DNA of 64,000 bases from Syncephalis plumigaleata (GCA_025201365.1 JAIXMF010000007.1:1-64000), one strand, 5' to 3'. Shown: positions 45,453 to 58,003, counted from the first letter of the stretch. Notes: a model not told the origin generated them from the sequence alone. Numbers and translations: made by a program.

Positions 45453-47299
45453 ATGTTGGATACATCTCGAATCGTTGCCTCGCTTCTCCTATGCGCTTTG
45501 GGCACCGTCTGCGCTCAGGATGCCTTTGGCCAAGTGCCATTTGATGTGGGCGTCATGGCTCCAGCCTTTGACATATCTCAAGCTGCCTTCGACCCTATGC
45601 ATCCGACATTCGATCAGATGATGGGAAACGGTCCAATCGCTCAGCCCATGATTGACAACAACAACAACAACAATGATCCTTCCATGTTCCTGAGCGCTAA
45701 CCAACTAAGCCTGCAGTCCAACGGTCATTCAGAAGCCCCATGTGTCACTTGCGATCCCAAGGATGTGGTCTGTCCCAGTGCCAGAAGGGTGGCGAATGCA
45801 TCATTATCGCTGGTAGTTGTTCAGCCTGTCCAAAGGCTATCTGTGTGCCAATACCATCTGGCGACAAGAAATTCGACGAGAAGCCCGGCTCTCCCATCAA
45901 CTCATCACACGGCCCATTCTCCAATGGTCCTCCTAGGTCGCAGCTTCCAGGCGGTCATCATGAAGGACCAAACTTTGGTGGTCATCCATTTGGTCATCAG
46001 GAAGGATTTGACAAGCCCCACCATCCATTCGGCCATCCTGAAGGTGAATTTGACAAGCCCCACCATCCATTTGGTCACCCAGAAGGATTTGACAAGCCTC
46101 ATCATCCATTTGGTCACCAGAAGGTGAATTTGAGAAGCCCCATCATCCATTTGGCCATCCTGAAGGATTTGGAAAGCCACACCACCCATTCGGTCATCAT
46201 GAAGGCTTTGACAAGCCACACCACCCATTCGGTCATCATGAAGGCGAATATGAAAAGCCATACCATCCATTCGGTTATCCAGAGGGATACGATAAGCCCC
46301 ATCATCCATTCGGTCATCCGGAGGGTGACTATGGTAAACCACACCATCCATTCGGTTATCCGGAAGGTGAGTATGGCAAGCCACACCATCCATTTGGCCA
46401 TCCAGAAGGCGAATATGGATATGGTCCGGCTATGGACATGAAGGCGAACTCCCATGGTGGATCAAGAAGTGTTTGGCCGCTGGCTTTGACCACGGCTACT
46501 GCGCGTCTCCTGACAAGGACTTTATCCTAAAATGCGCCAAGAAGAACCACAGCCTTGCCAAATGCTACGAGTTGTGGTACAAGAAGTCGAGCAAGAAGTA
46601 CGAATACGACGATGGTGAAGAGGATGATGACGAGGAAGGCGAAAAGGAGTCTCACGATACTTACGTCTCTACCGTCGTTCCAACGATTATGAATCGGAAC
46701 AGTCCACGAGCCACGCCGAAGCTGAAGAAGCTGTACGTCAATTGCAACTTGAATTCGCCGAGAACACTCGACGATTTGCCGAACAAACCGGTGCCTTACA
46801 CCAGAGCAACTGAAGTTCGAACGTCTCCAGCATGAAGAGCAACTCGATTCGGTCACGCCAGAACTTACCGCGATGACGTTGATGCCGAGGAAGACATCGA
46901 GGCTGCCGCTTCTGGCGTCGATACTGACGCCTCAGATAGCGAGAGTGAAAGTGATGATGTAGCTAGCATTGCTGGTACTGAGCACGAAGATGCTGAGGAT
47001 TGGATATGGACACATACAACCAGCAGCCACAACTACTACCTTTACTACTACCGTACCAGTAGTTCGAGATAGTAGCAGCAGCAACAACGATCATACCACG
47101 CTACCTCATCGTAGGATCACGCGTCGCCAGGTATCGACCACAAGCCATGCGCACATCATCATACTACCAAGAAGGCTGACCTACCCAACCGCAAGGTGGC
47201 CGATGCTAAGAACTTGACATGAGTCGTTTCACGGATACTGCATCTTCTGCGTATACTGAATCATCCTCATCAGCATCAGCTGAAAGCATTGACGAGTAA
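45453..47299 (+). CDS. Secreted Opy2-type Cys-rich protein with His-rich tandem repeats, several frame breaks
   Basis: Starts MLDTSRIVASLLLCALGTVCAQ, a clear signal peptide. A cysteine-rich block follows (CVTCDPKDVVC, then QCQKGGECIIIAGSC and SACPKAICVP), with the spacing of the Opy2 N-terminal domain that tethers HOG-pathway factors at fungal surfaces. Then come about ten copies of a KPHHPFGHPEG(E)-type unit, a second Cys block (CASPDKDFILKCAKKNHSLAKC) and a long acidic Ser-rich tail ending SAESIDE at 47297-47299. No membrane segment was found, so it is probably secreted, not Opy2 itself. At least five single-base losses: near 45776, 46116, 46470, 46680 and beyond 46800. The repeated copies themselves show the loss at 46116 (CACCAG against CACCCAG). 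Confidence 0.7.
45977..46413 (+). repeat. Tandem repeat coding for KPHHPFGHPEG units
   Basis: About ten units of 39-45 bases encode [FY][DGE]KP[HY]HPFG[HY][PH]EG with optional Glu/Asp. Units alternate in length (11-13 and 14-15 residues), suggesting duplication of a two-unit block. His density suggests metal binding, which is an inference. Confidence 0.85.
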
Positions 47300-48199
47300 A
47301 TGGCAGTCACTGATTGTGGTAATTAGCAATCGATTTCTACTCTATGCCTACTCTCTACGAATACAATAAATAAATTTATTTTAGTTTACATTGATATACT
47401 ACTAGGACTATCGCTCATTCACGCAAGCTACTAAATGACTTTTATCTCGTATGAATATCGATAGACACCTGCGTGTATGTGTGTGTATGGTTGATATTGC
47501 ATGCTTAATGAGAAAGGCCTACACATCATGCACATCATACATGAATACATGAATACATGTTATGTACATCTATTGATCCATTATCTCGTTACATACTAGT
47601 ATCATTCAATAATGCTAGATATACTCGTATCCATTACATTGTATCAACTAGACAATGGCCTTCTTTATCAGTGTTACAACAAAATAGTTTGATACAATTA
47701 CGTGGTAGTAACTCACGTTGATATTCAACCTCTGGCTTGAATGTGTGCGTTGTGCATTGTACATTGTGTGAGCACAAGTACAAGTGTAAGTGTGCCCCCC
47801 TTGGTTAGAGAACACGCGACTCGCATCATGCTCTTGGTGAACAAGAGGAAATCATCACTCTACTGTCTAGCATTATTATTAGCATTATCACGTTCAATGG
47901 CAACAACAAGCCACTCACTCACTCACCACCTACCTCACTTACATCTCACTCATCCCGCAACATGCTTCATTGACCTTTTCCTCTTACTAACCATACACAG
48001 CTATATCTCCCTTACTCTTACTCTCTCTCGTTCTCATCATCACTCTTTCTTTATTTCTACCGTTGTTCTACCTGTTTACTGGTTTAACCTTCATACATAT
48101 TCATTCACATTTATTCATTTATCTACTGCATTATACAAGACACATTGGATGGAATTGCGACTTGGCATGCTTTAGATTAATAAGACACCCATCTCTATC
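47300..48199. other. Gene-free spacer
   Basis: About 0.9 kb upstream of the triple-PH gene. It is C/T-rich from about 47930, typical of fungal promoters; the frames there are low-complexity. Nothing else seen. Confidence 0.5.
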
Positions 48200-50783
48200 A
48201 TGTCAACTCAGCATCAAACCACTACTGCTACCGCCTCTCCCCCTACAGCAACCTCAGCGGTTGTCGAGGTGACTCGACAGCAGAGTGACAATCGGTTTTC
48301 CAAGTCGCAATTGGAGCCCATTCCATTTTCAGATGAATCAGACTCGGAACCTGAAGCGTTTGATCCTGTAAGGGAACCCGACCACGACAACGAGGATAAC
48401 GAGGACGCCGCTTTGTATTATGAATCAGATGAGCAGCTTGAGCTGGACGACGCGGAAATGACTAAAAGTCAGCTTACAGAAGTGACACGCGAGCAAACCA
48501 TTCATGCTGGCTATCTAATGAAACGCGGTGAATTACGTAAAGTAAGTAAATGTAGAGCAGATGCCTCGTTGATGTATAGCATATGCACGTATTAGTCTTT
48601 TTACTAACCGCATCTATCAATGATCATTATTAGACATGGAAGAAACGATGGTTTGTTTTAAGACAAAGCGAGCTGGTCTATTATAAGGATCAAAAGGTAT
48701 GCTCTCTATTAACGATTCACTCTAGCAAATAATGTTAATACGGAATATCTATATTGTCATGACAATGTGATAGGAATACAAACTATTGAGTATTATACCG
48801 CTGGACAGTATTCTAGCCTGTGCTGAAGTGCAAAGAACGAAGAAACGTAAATCTAAACGGGCCAATGTATTCGGCATTGTAACCACTAAACGAAAATTCT
48901 ACTTCTCCGCACCATCTCCAGAGGACATGCTTACCTGGCTACGTCTAATCCGTGATACGCGTGCCAACTTGATGGCCAGTCGTAATGTGCCAGCAGATGA
49001 GGCATCCCTTCATACGGGTCCGCTTAAGCATTACAATTCACCGAATAGCAATGCACACGATAAAACGGTGGCTCGTCAATCGACCAGTGTTACCACGTCT
49101 AATGCACAACCGAATGCACTAGAAATCAATGCCACTAGCGTAGCTAATGGACGCACTGTTACATTTGTTGTTCAAAAGGAGGTGGCCAATCGATCGGGAT
49201 CATCGCTTAGTCAAGGAGTGGCTGAGCCAACTAAAGAAGCGATAGCAGGACCCTCCACTAATACTGCTATACCACAAGCGGGAACATCGTCCGCTCACGA
49301 GACGAAGAAGAAAAGCCCCAAAGCAGGAAGTGGTCAGGAGTCTGACGAGCAGCAATCCGGCAAGAATCGAGTAGTAGATCAAACTAGCTTCGATGACTAT
49401 GCAGACGATGAATTCGACTTGAAATCAGATGACGAGGAAGCGGCAGCGATCATTCTAGCTGATGCGGAGGAAGTGGACGATATGGACGATGACGGTGAGG
49501 ATGGCGAGTATGAAGCGGATGAGCTTCCTCCCACCGAAACCATCAACACGCTTACATCTGCGCAAATCATCAAGAGTGGTCAGCTACATAACGAGGAGGC
49601 CACGTAAGGTAAGTTAATTGCACCATTATTATTACTAGTAGAAATGATTTATTAAGCATTACTATATAGATATGGAAGAAGCGCTGGTTTGTTCTACGTC
49701 CCACTCAACTTGTCTACTACAAGGATCAACGAGTAAGTGTCGCGTGTATATACACATGTTATTTGTTTCTATTTAGCATTACAGCCATACTAATGGAGAC
49801 ATGAATAGGAATACAAGTCATTGGGAATTATTGATCTAATCCATATCAAGGCAGTGGCAGCAATTCCACGTAAAAAACGAATGAACGTATTTGGCGTACT
49901 TACCATACGTCGTAAATATTATTTCCAGGCTGGATCACCGGAAGACATGTTAGGATGGATTCATGCTTTACGGGAAGCGTGCCAGGCTGCCACAGGTCGT
50001 CGTGCTCGACGAAGGAGGGAGACAACGCGCAAGAGACTACGGAGAAACCGGCTGCTCATCGACGCTCATTACTACCATCATGGGCGACACCAACACGTCC
50101 ATCGGTCGACAGTACCAATACTACTAATAATAATAATCACCAGGGTGCGGTCAAGTCGTACAGCAATCCACCCGTTAGTAATCAATCCGCGACATCGATC
50201 AATACAACGGCAGTGACAGCGCACATGGATGATACCACTTCACCTATTCCTGCTGGTAGTAGTGGTAGTAATGGCAGTGGTGGCAGTACCGAACCAGTTC
50301 TACTACAAGGATACTTGACAAAACTGTCGCATAACAGCAAGGTGGGAGCCATTCGGGTAAGACCCGTGTCATCCATATCAATGGCGACATTATTATTTAT
50401 ACTCATATAACTGTGTGTATTCGATGTGTAGACATGGCAGAAACGCTGGTTCGTTCTACGGAATAGTCAGTTGACTTATTATAAAAACGACAAGGTAAAC
50501 ATATCTATTACATATATGTCATTGACATACATACAAGTATACACCACTAACATGACCGTATATGTAGGAATCGACACCACGTCAATCGATCCCGTTATCT
50601 CATATGCAAACCATTCAGGTTATATCGGATTCCCCCTCGAAGCAAAGACCATTCTGCCTGCAACTTGTCACTCATGAACGTCCCTATTTACTGTCAGCGG
50701 ACACCAGTACCATTCGTGATCGATGGTATCAAGCCATCAACACGACTATTCAGTCATCACGAGCTGAGCCCACCACCTGTTAA
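48200..50783 (+). CDS. Triple pleckstrin-homology (PH) domain protein
   Basis: Three PH domains in one protein, likely binding phosphoinositides at membranes; the closest known plan is the PH-only adaptor Opy1, which has two. Exons: 48200-48541, 48634-48696, 48774-49603, 49670-49732, 49809-50356, 50432-50494, 50568-50783. Each PH domain has the same three-exon layout with a 63-base middle exon encoding TWKKRWFVLRQSELVYYKDQ or its equivalent. PH1 and PH2 also share EYKxLxII and RRKYYFQAGSPEDMLGWI-type ends; PH3 is more divergent and ends at the C terminus. Acidic and Ser-rich linkers separate them. Two single-base losses: near 49600 (just before a GTAAGG donor) and near 50011 (in an AGGAGG run). 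Confidence 0.85.
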
Positions 50784-51189
50784 AGAGCGTTTTGTTTGCA
50801 TTGTTTCCGATTGTTATTTTTACATTAATGCGTAGTTAGATTATTATTATTATTATTATTGCTATTTGCTATCATGGCTACATTATTATAGGTTCACTAT
50901 AGTATCAGGTCTGTTTGTCCTAACTTAAAATAAAAGGGAAAAAGAACACGGTTCCTGATACTGATATCTACATTAAACTTGGATTATTACTATTTGCCTT
51001 GTCAACTCTACTAGACATGTTGATTGTTGTTGCTAGTTTAATTATAACTACACTATTAAATATCACATTAACAATTTTGGTATACATGGCTGTTAAAAAG
51101 CAATTTATGACAACATGAATAAGTAATGCATATACGTAATATACCAATATCAACAGAAATAGTCGTAATAATATAGGGAACTTGTCGAT
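50784..51189. other. Convergent spacer
   Basis: About 0.4 kb of AT-rich 3' sequence between the PH and DUF4112 genes, with an ATT repeat near 50840-50858. Confidence 0.5.
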
Positions 51190-52066
51190 CTAAGCCATTG
51201 TCATGGGCTGTTGAGCTTGTACGGCTTTATCCACCAAATAGGCTTCAAGTAGATCGGAATTTTTTAAATTACATTTGAACATGAAATCGGCCAAATCACC
51301 AATAAGTGGCACGAATCCAACCTAGTTCATCGAGTAGTAGTAGTAGTTAGTAAAGAATTAGTTAACTTATTGTGCAATGATTATTAAGTTATCAATCTAC
51401 TTACCAGTGCATCAATAGCAATATTCACGGCCATACGAGATACAAGTGCTCGAGGTAGATCCCAGGCCTGCATCGCACTATACACCAACATGGTAGAGAG
51501 GATAACCCCGCGAAGTCACCTACCACCGGTAGTAAACCCACTAGTGGATCGACACCCATCGACAAGCAGCAACAGCAAGTGTGCTTGCCATCGAGCCATT
51601 TGGCACGTGAACGAAACTTTTTAAACGTGTCACGATCCTCTGGAAGTAGACGATCATAACGACGATGTCTCATAGTTGGACGAGTTTTACGACGAATTTT
51701 ATCGGAAAGCGAAGAAGGGGGCGGCGTACCTACCATAATCACTGGCGGTGCAGTAGTAGCATGTACAGGATGTGGTACACTTGGTGCATTATTGTTATTC
51801 TTGTTGCTCTTGTTGTTGTTGTGCTTGTTGTTGCTGCTGTTGTTTACGCATCTACAACGGCATTAGTAACCATTGTTGCCATGGGACGTGCCACAGCCGT
51901 CATAACCGCTACGGTTTTAGTACGACGAGGAGTATTCTGGTGTGGTGGTGGTGGCAGATCCATTGCCACCTGTGGCATTTTGCAAAGCGATACGCGCCAG
52001 TTCATTTGCTGCTGTGGTAGCCACCGATTTAGCACGTAGACTAGAAGAACGTTGTGGATGAGGCAT
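51190..52066 (-). CDS. DUF4112 family protein, one apparent frame break
   Basis: Three exons: 51924-52066, 51405-51851 and 51190-51321. Starts MPHPQRSSSLRAKSVATTAA; exon 2 opens with an Asn-rich run. The conserved DUF4112 core is DRDTFKKFRSRAKWLDGKH and VDPLVGLLPVVGDFAG, then MAVNIAIDAL-VGFVPLIGDLADFMFKCN, a repeat of the GLxPxxGDxxD theme. Function is unknown; the segments between are membrane-like. One base is missing near 51514 (after GDFAG, before ILSTMLVYSAMQ). The 72-base intron 51852-51923 has a clean GTAC...TTACTAAT...TAG structure and removes two in-frame stops. Confidence 0.85.
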
Positions 52067-52839
52067 TGTTGATAGAATGGAATAACAATAATTACAACGG
52101 CAGCAGAGTAGAATACAAAACACACGCACAATAGAGCTATGAAGCAGAATAGAAGAAGCTAAGACCGGCTTAACTAAATGAAAAGGAAAGACGAATAAGA
52201 CAAGTGGTAGTCGATAGTTATACTATATAACAATGAATGAAGGAGTAAAAGCGAGTTAACAAGTGGACAAGTGAGCGGATAAGTGGACGAGTAAAGTGAA
52301 AGTGTGCTCAACTAGCCAAGCACGCCATGAGCGTATATTTAAATGTTCCATGCATTGAAATAAAGCATGAATAGGACAGGCAAGAATGGTTACACCGCAT
52401 GCTATTCATGCATGTGACACGGATAACAGCAAGGAATGAATGAACTGGTATGATCACATTGTCCGTGCTTGGCAATGACACTTTTTATTGCAATAAAAGA
52501 AATACACTCCGCTGAACACTTTGTAATCATTAGCTCATATAAATGTATATATACTTGTAAAAATATCACTATTACGATGAATGTTTATACAAATCAGTGT
52601 ATCCATCTCTTGTATGACATTACGTATTGTCATAGAATAGTCATCATAGACATTAATCTAATAAAAAATACAGGATTATAATAAGAATGAACTATTAATA
52701 CTCACTGTTCATATTTATGCATATTATTATATATATATATACTTTTATAATGTTTATAATTATAAAAACAGCATTTTGTTAGTAATAGCAATATTAGATA
52801 GACTTGAATATACACTGCTATTCACTGTAATAACCATTA
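52067..52839. other. Gene-free spacer
   Basis: Upstream of the DUF4112 gene and 3' of LEO1; AT-rich to the right with an AT microsatellite near 52727-52740. A GTGGACAAGTGAGCGGATAA-like tandem pattern lies near 52262-52292. No gene seen. Confidence 0.5.
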
Positions 52840-54622
52840 TTAATCGTCTTCTGTCTTGTCTACTTGATCATTTCGAGTAGTAGTAGTAGCAATATCATCG
52901 TCATCATCATCATCATCAGAATATTGACGATAGCGTTGATGTCGACGATTACGATGACTGACCATCTCCTCCTCTTCTTCGTCTTCTTCGTCTTCCTCTC
53001 CTCTAATCTCTTCCTCTTCCTCTTCATCATCTACTACAAAATCATCCATTTCTCTTTCTCGTCGTTGACTACGATTACGACGTGATCGATTGTCATAATC
53101 ATCTATATCCATTTGATCATCCATCTCTTCTGCTTCCAAATCATCCACAGTTAAATCAGTGCCACCATATTGACGAGCTGATTGACGTGACATACGCGAT
53201 TGTGTGTATGAGGCAATCTTACGTTCATGGCGTAATCGTTGCTTTTCAACCTATATGTACTCTTGTTAGTATGATTACTATATGCATATTATAGCTATCA
53301 ATTACCTCGGCTTGTTGACGTTGTTGTTTCTCTGGATCCTCCATAACAAGAACAGCCTTGGTTTGTTTCTTCTTCTCGATGGATGCTGCATCAAGTTGAG
53401 CAGCGATACCTGTGGTAGATGTGGGACGGAACACTAAATGAGAGGTAAGACGTTGATCCACTTGTAGTACACCTTCTTGAGGATGGTGTACAAGTGCATA
53501 GTGATGCTCGTTGCTCATTGCTTGCTTGTCGATATCAAAGAACTCGCCATTGACATAGAGTGATAGACTGCCATCTGACCAAGTTACAATATGTGCATTG
53601 GATTCTATCTGCTAATAAATCAATATTCATCAAATATCTACAAATATCTACGCAGTTCCATCGCTTACCTTCTTATCAGTATCCGTCGAGGTAGTTTGTC
53701 GCCATCGAAGAGCACCCTGTACGCGTAGACGTAGTTGAAGTGCCTTTTGCGTCATTTCCTCTTCATTGCCAATATAGTCATTGCTTTTATCCTCTCCCTG
53801 ATCATTATCATGCTCATGCTGCTCACTATTACCAGTGGCATTCACTTGTTTAGTCGATAGTGGCAGTAATTCTGCTTCATATGAAGCTGTATCAAATGGC
53901 GTTGCCTCCAAATGATAATGTTTTGGCAAACGAGCTAGATAATAATTTGGCTGTCAAACACAAAAATATTGTTATTATCACTATAATCTATTATAATACA
54001 GCTGATTCATTACCGGAATCTCTCCACTGACTGGAACAGATGGAGCAGTAAGTTGTACATGGATCGCTGCTGCTGGTTCGGCTCCATTGCATCACCCATT
54101 TCATCGTCACTAGTTAATCGTAATAAAAGAGTAGAAGGAAATAAGCACACCCTCTACTATAAATACAAGTCAACATATGATACAATTACCGTACCTTTTC
54201 ACTTCAGTAGTCACTCCATCTTTAACAGCTGATAATGCAGATTCTGCCTCTGAATCGCTACCAAATAACTCGACATCTTTCTCTCTAGTTAATCGCATTA
54301 ATTACCACTAGTACATAGTATTTGTTTATGCCAGATATCATACTTACAAATCCGAACCTACATCATCGATATTATTCGAGGGCAGTTTCTCGTTGGTGTT
54401 TCCCTCTTCGTCGTCTTCTGATGATGCTACAGCTAGACGACCACGTCGTTTGACTGCGGCATTCGTTGTATTGTCGGCGATTCCCGTTGGCGCCTTCTCC
54501 TGCTGTTGCTCCTCGTCTTCTGACCCGCTACCGAATAAACTATCCGCATCATGCTCACTTCCCATTGCATTAGATGGCTCATCGTTTGTTGCCATTTCAA
54601 CTGTATGGTGCAAATCAGCCAT
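52840..54622 (-). CDS. LEO1: RNA polymerase-associated protein LEO1 (Paf1 complex)
   Basis: A Paf1-complex subunit acting in transcription elongation and histone modification. Six exons: 54348-54622, 54195-54284, 54014-54109, 53669-53950, 53306-53611, 52840-53250; about 486 residues. The acidic N terminus is followed by AAAIHVQLTAPSVPVSGEIP and PNYYLARLPKHYHLEATPFD, then RLRVQGALRWR, NAHIVTWSDGSLSLYVNGEF, HHYALVHHPQEG and VEKQRLRHERKIASYTQSRM, all in family order. The C-terminal tail is extremely acidic with Asp and Glu runs and RR patches. One base is missing near 54090 in exon 3; exon length is one short of phase. Confidence 0.93.
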
Positions 54623-54841
54623 GTTGCTGCCCTAGTTGATGCGATCCTTTGTTCTACGATATGGTATGATGCAATACAATAAACAAGAATGAATAAATGA
54701 AATAACACGTACACCGAATTCGATATTGAATGAAAATCACGAATCCCAATAGCAATTAGTAGTTTATATGAGGCAAACACAGTTTGAGTAAGCTTTTACA
54801 CTACACACGAATCTTTTTTTGTTTTTCTTTTAGCAACAAAA
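54623..54841. promoter_or_regulatory. Short divergent promoter of LEO1 and EFG1
   Basis: 219 bases between start codons of two nuclear genes, with a T-rich tract (TTTTTTTGTTTTTCTTTT) just upstream of the EFG1 ATG. Confidence 0.55.
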
Positions 54842-55904
54842 ATGTATAACAACGAGCATAATTCAACTATTGCTGGTATGAAACGTGATCGCGCTACCTT
54901 CAAGGCAGGTGATAGCGTATCTAAAGGTCGCAGAGATCATGGCAGTACTGGAAACTCACGCAATAACAACAATAAAGCTGTACCGCAAGAGAGCAACACG
55001 CTCATTCGTAAGCGAATACGTGATACCGAGCGTCTCTTAAGACGAGTAAGTACTAAGAGAGGAACTAATACTACTGTATTATGAATAACACGACAAATAC
55101 TAATAAACTACGTAGCCAAAGATAGCCGCTGATGTCAAAGTAGCCGCTGAACGTAGATTGAAAGCACTTCATTTGCAACTTGAAGAAGGCAGTCGTATTT
55201 CATTGGAGAAACGACGTACTAATAAGTATAAAATGGTTCGATTTATAGGTAAATAGATATTATTCATGTATATGAATAAACTACTAATGACAATACTATT
55301 AACAGAGGAGCAGAAGATACGACGAAAGTTAGAAAAGACAAAGAAACAACTTAAACAAATGACTGATACCGATCATCATGATGAACAAGGTAATAATTAT
55401 TACATAAACACTGTATTATATCATATTAAGATATTAATTACATTACAATTAATAGAAATAAGCAAGATTCAACATAATATTAATGAGCTTGAAATAGATT
55501 TGAATTATGTTTTGGTAAGTATACTCATTCAATATTCTATCAATAATGATCATGACTAATTAGACAATATAGCACTATCCTAATGACAAGAAATACATTG
55601 CACTATTTGCTTCATCCAACAACGACAATAAAGATAATAATACTAATAATGGCAATGATCGAACTGTATCACGTCGTAATAAGATTCGTGAACAAATCCG
55701 CTTAGCAATGGAGAAGGGTGAACTTGATGGTCTAACATTGTCACGATCTACATCTACAAGAAATAAGAAGAAAACAACAGATACTACTACTGGTAAGTAA
55801 TTTACTAGTATACGAGCATTATTCACATATATTAATAACATATCTCTTCTATAGATACAACAATGGATGATTTCTTTGCCAATGATAGCGAAGACAATGA
55901 ATAA
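54842..55904 (+). CDS. EFG1: rRNA-processing protein EFG1
   Basis: A nucleolar coiled-coil protein needed for 18S rRNA maturation. Six exons: 54842-55045, 55116-55248, 55306-55389, 55456-55514, 55573-55792, 55855-55904; 249 residues, every junction in phase. Family hallmarks: NTLIRKRIRDTERLLRR, ERRLKALHLQLEEG, EKRRTNKYKMVRFIEEQKI RRKL and LNYVLHYPNDKKYIALF. It ends DDFFANDSEDNE. No frame break, unlike its neighbours. Confidence 0.92.
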
Positions 55905-56027
55905 TAGCTTTAACATGTGCAATAAACATTAGAGTAAATTAATAAATCTGTTGTCTGATGAATAAGAAAACATAAAAATATTAATACTTTCTTTCTTTTT
56001 ATTCTTGTCGTATAAAATTCATATAGA

Positions 56028-57257
56028 ATGTAAATACTACTTGTTTGTATATGTCTCCACTATTTGCTACTAATAATCTACTGTTATTCATTACATGTAG
56101 GGGTAAATACTGTCAATTAGTCATTGGACCTGCGGGCAGTGGCAAGGTAGGTGTGGTAGACGATATGGAATAGCTTACGCGATCAGTCTAACGCTTAGTA
56201 GTCCACCTATTGTAGAACTATGCTTCAACATAGTGAGACTATCAAACGTACTGTTCACTTGGTGAATCTGGATCCTGCAGCGGAAAAGTTCGAGTATACA
56301 CCGGCTGTGGGTAGGTGGACTAGCTCTAATGGATATCCACGTCATTATTGACGAGTATTCCGGTTAGATATTCGCATTTAATCTCATTAGAGATGTGATG
56401 GAGGAGTTGCATCTTGGACCTAATGGCGGTCTCATCTACTGCTTCGAGTATTTGCTAGAGAATCTAGACTGGCTTGATGATGCATTGGGTGATTTCGAGG
56501 ATGACTACTTGATATTCGACTGTCCAGGTGATTGACTATAGGATGCATCCTATGGTGCATTACACTAATGTTGAATCTACTAGGTCAAATTGAATTGTAT
56601 ACGCACTTCCCCTACATGCGTACGCTAACTGATCATCTAAAGCGACAAGGCTATGCCATCTGCGGTGTCTACGTACTCGAGAGCAGTTTATGATCGATAA
56701 GAGTAAATACTTTTCAGGCACACTTAGTGCCATGTCAGCAATGATCCAGCTCGAGATTCCACACATTAATGTCATGTCTAAAATGGATTTGATGGCCGGT
56801 ATGCCAGAACCAGAGCTGGATCGGTGAGTACACGAGTGTCCCCTGTTATAGCATGCTAATAATGCATACTGTCTAGGTATCTTAATGCAGATCCATCCTT
56901 GTTGCAAGAGGACAATAGTTATCGGGGCAGTACAAAGTTTACTCGACTTAATGAAGCAATTGTACAATTGGTACGGGTGATCAATGATGCTATTGCTGCC
57001 TACTAATCAGCTATACGTGCACATATACTAGGTGGAAGATTACAATATGGTAGGCTTTATTCCATTGAATATTCGCGAGGAAGACTCGATCGAGTATGTT
57101 TTATCGCATATTGATAATGCGATACAGTATGGCGAGGATCAAGAACCTAAAGAGCCCAAGGTAATCGACTAGCCACATCTCATAAGCCATACTAATCACA
57201 TTATAACTATCGTGTATTTTGCTGTAGGACATGGCCGATGATGCCGGTGATATCTAA
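56028..57257 (+). CDS. GPN3: GPN-loop GTPase 3, three apparent frame breaks, split start codon
   Basis: A GTPase for assembly and nuclear import of RNA polymerase II. Exons: 56028-56029 (AT of the start codon), 56101-56146, 56202-56310, 56368-56527, 56584-56823, 56877-56970, 57032-57160, 57228-57257; about 270 residues. [18 protein letters not shown] is the P-loop, [11 protein letters not shown] precedes the GPN motif in [10 protein letters not shown], and [17 protein letters not shown] and [11 protein letters not shown] complete the family set. No ATG lies in frame before KYCQ; an intron with donor GTAAAT at 56030 and acceptor at 56100 would join AT to G, giving MGKYCQL. Single-base losses near 56374, 56393 and 56688 break the frame in exons 4 and 5. 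Confidence 0.9.
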
Positions 57258-57323
57258 TGACATGCTTATTTGTACTAAGAATAAACCTACATGCGTTTAC
57301 CATTAGATGCAACCATAGAGCCA

Positions 57324-57883
57324 TTACGTATTTGCTGCTGTATGTGCATTCTGTCTGAATGCCATCTTCCAACTGAATAATGTTTGTACACTAGCTGATT
57401 TACCACGAGATAGTTCAAATATTGTTTGTGGCGATGGTTGTGTAGATTGATTACTATTACTATTGCTACTATCATTATTGGTGTCATTGAGTAGGTCTAA
57501 TCCAATCTTAACATCTTCATTGTCATCCGTTTGTTTACTGCCACTACTCGTGTTTACTGGGCGGCAGTATCTTTTGTCTCGCCCATTACACTATGCTTCT
57601 CCAAACGTGCATGACCCAACTCTTTGGCATGAGTGCGCAGCTCTGTCAGTTTCTCACAAAGCGTGTCTAATTCCGCTATTATACAAAATAATTGGTATAC
57701 AGTGTCTATGCTATACTACAAGGAACAGCCTACCTTTTACTTGAACAGCAGGTCGTATATTGTGAATGTTGGATCGTTCAATCCGCGTAGAAATGACTCG
57801 GACAGTTGGGTTATAGCGTCCAGTTCTCCCACTAGACTGTCGACTTCCTTTTGCTTTTCAACAAGCAGATTACTATTAGCCAT
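57324..57883 (-). CDS. Unrecognised coiled-coil protein, two apparent frame breaks
   Basis: Two exons (57734-57883, 57324-57675), about 167 residues. It starts MANSNLLVEKQKEVDSLVGE and is helical with heptad spacing to about residue 80 (AELDTLCEKLTELRTHAKEL), then a polar, Ser/Asn-rich tail ending QNAHTAANT. One base is missing near 57740 (T-run, after YDLL) and one near 57557 (C-run, after KDTAA). The size and single coiled coil resemble small subunits of kinetochore, mediator or tethering complexes, but I cannot name a family. It converges with GPN3, 66 bases between stops. Confidence 0.6.
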
Positions 57884-58003
57884 AGTATGTGATAGCAATA
57901 GTAGTGATAATAAAATAATAGGAAAAGATGAACAAGTAGTGTGATCATCTCAAATCTACGCATTAATGACACTTATTAGATTGCTTTTACGTTTATTCAT
58001 AAT

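Noticed and set aside
45905-46455. Open frames antisense to the His-rich repeats
   Set aside because: They are shadows of the repeated coding sequence on the other strand.
51852-51923. Two stops in the DUF4112 gene read as damage
   Set aside because: They lie in a clean 72-base intron with donor, branch point and acceptor.
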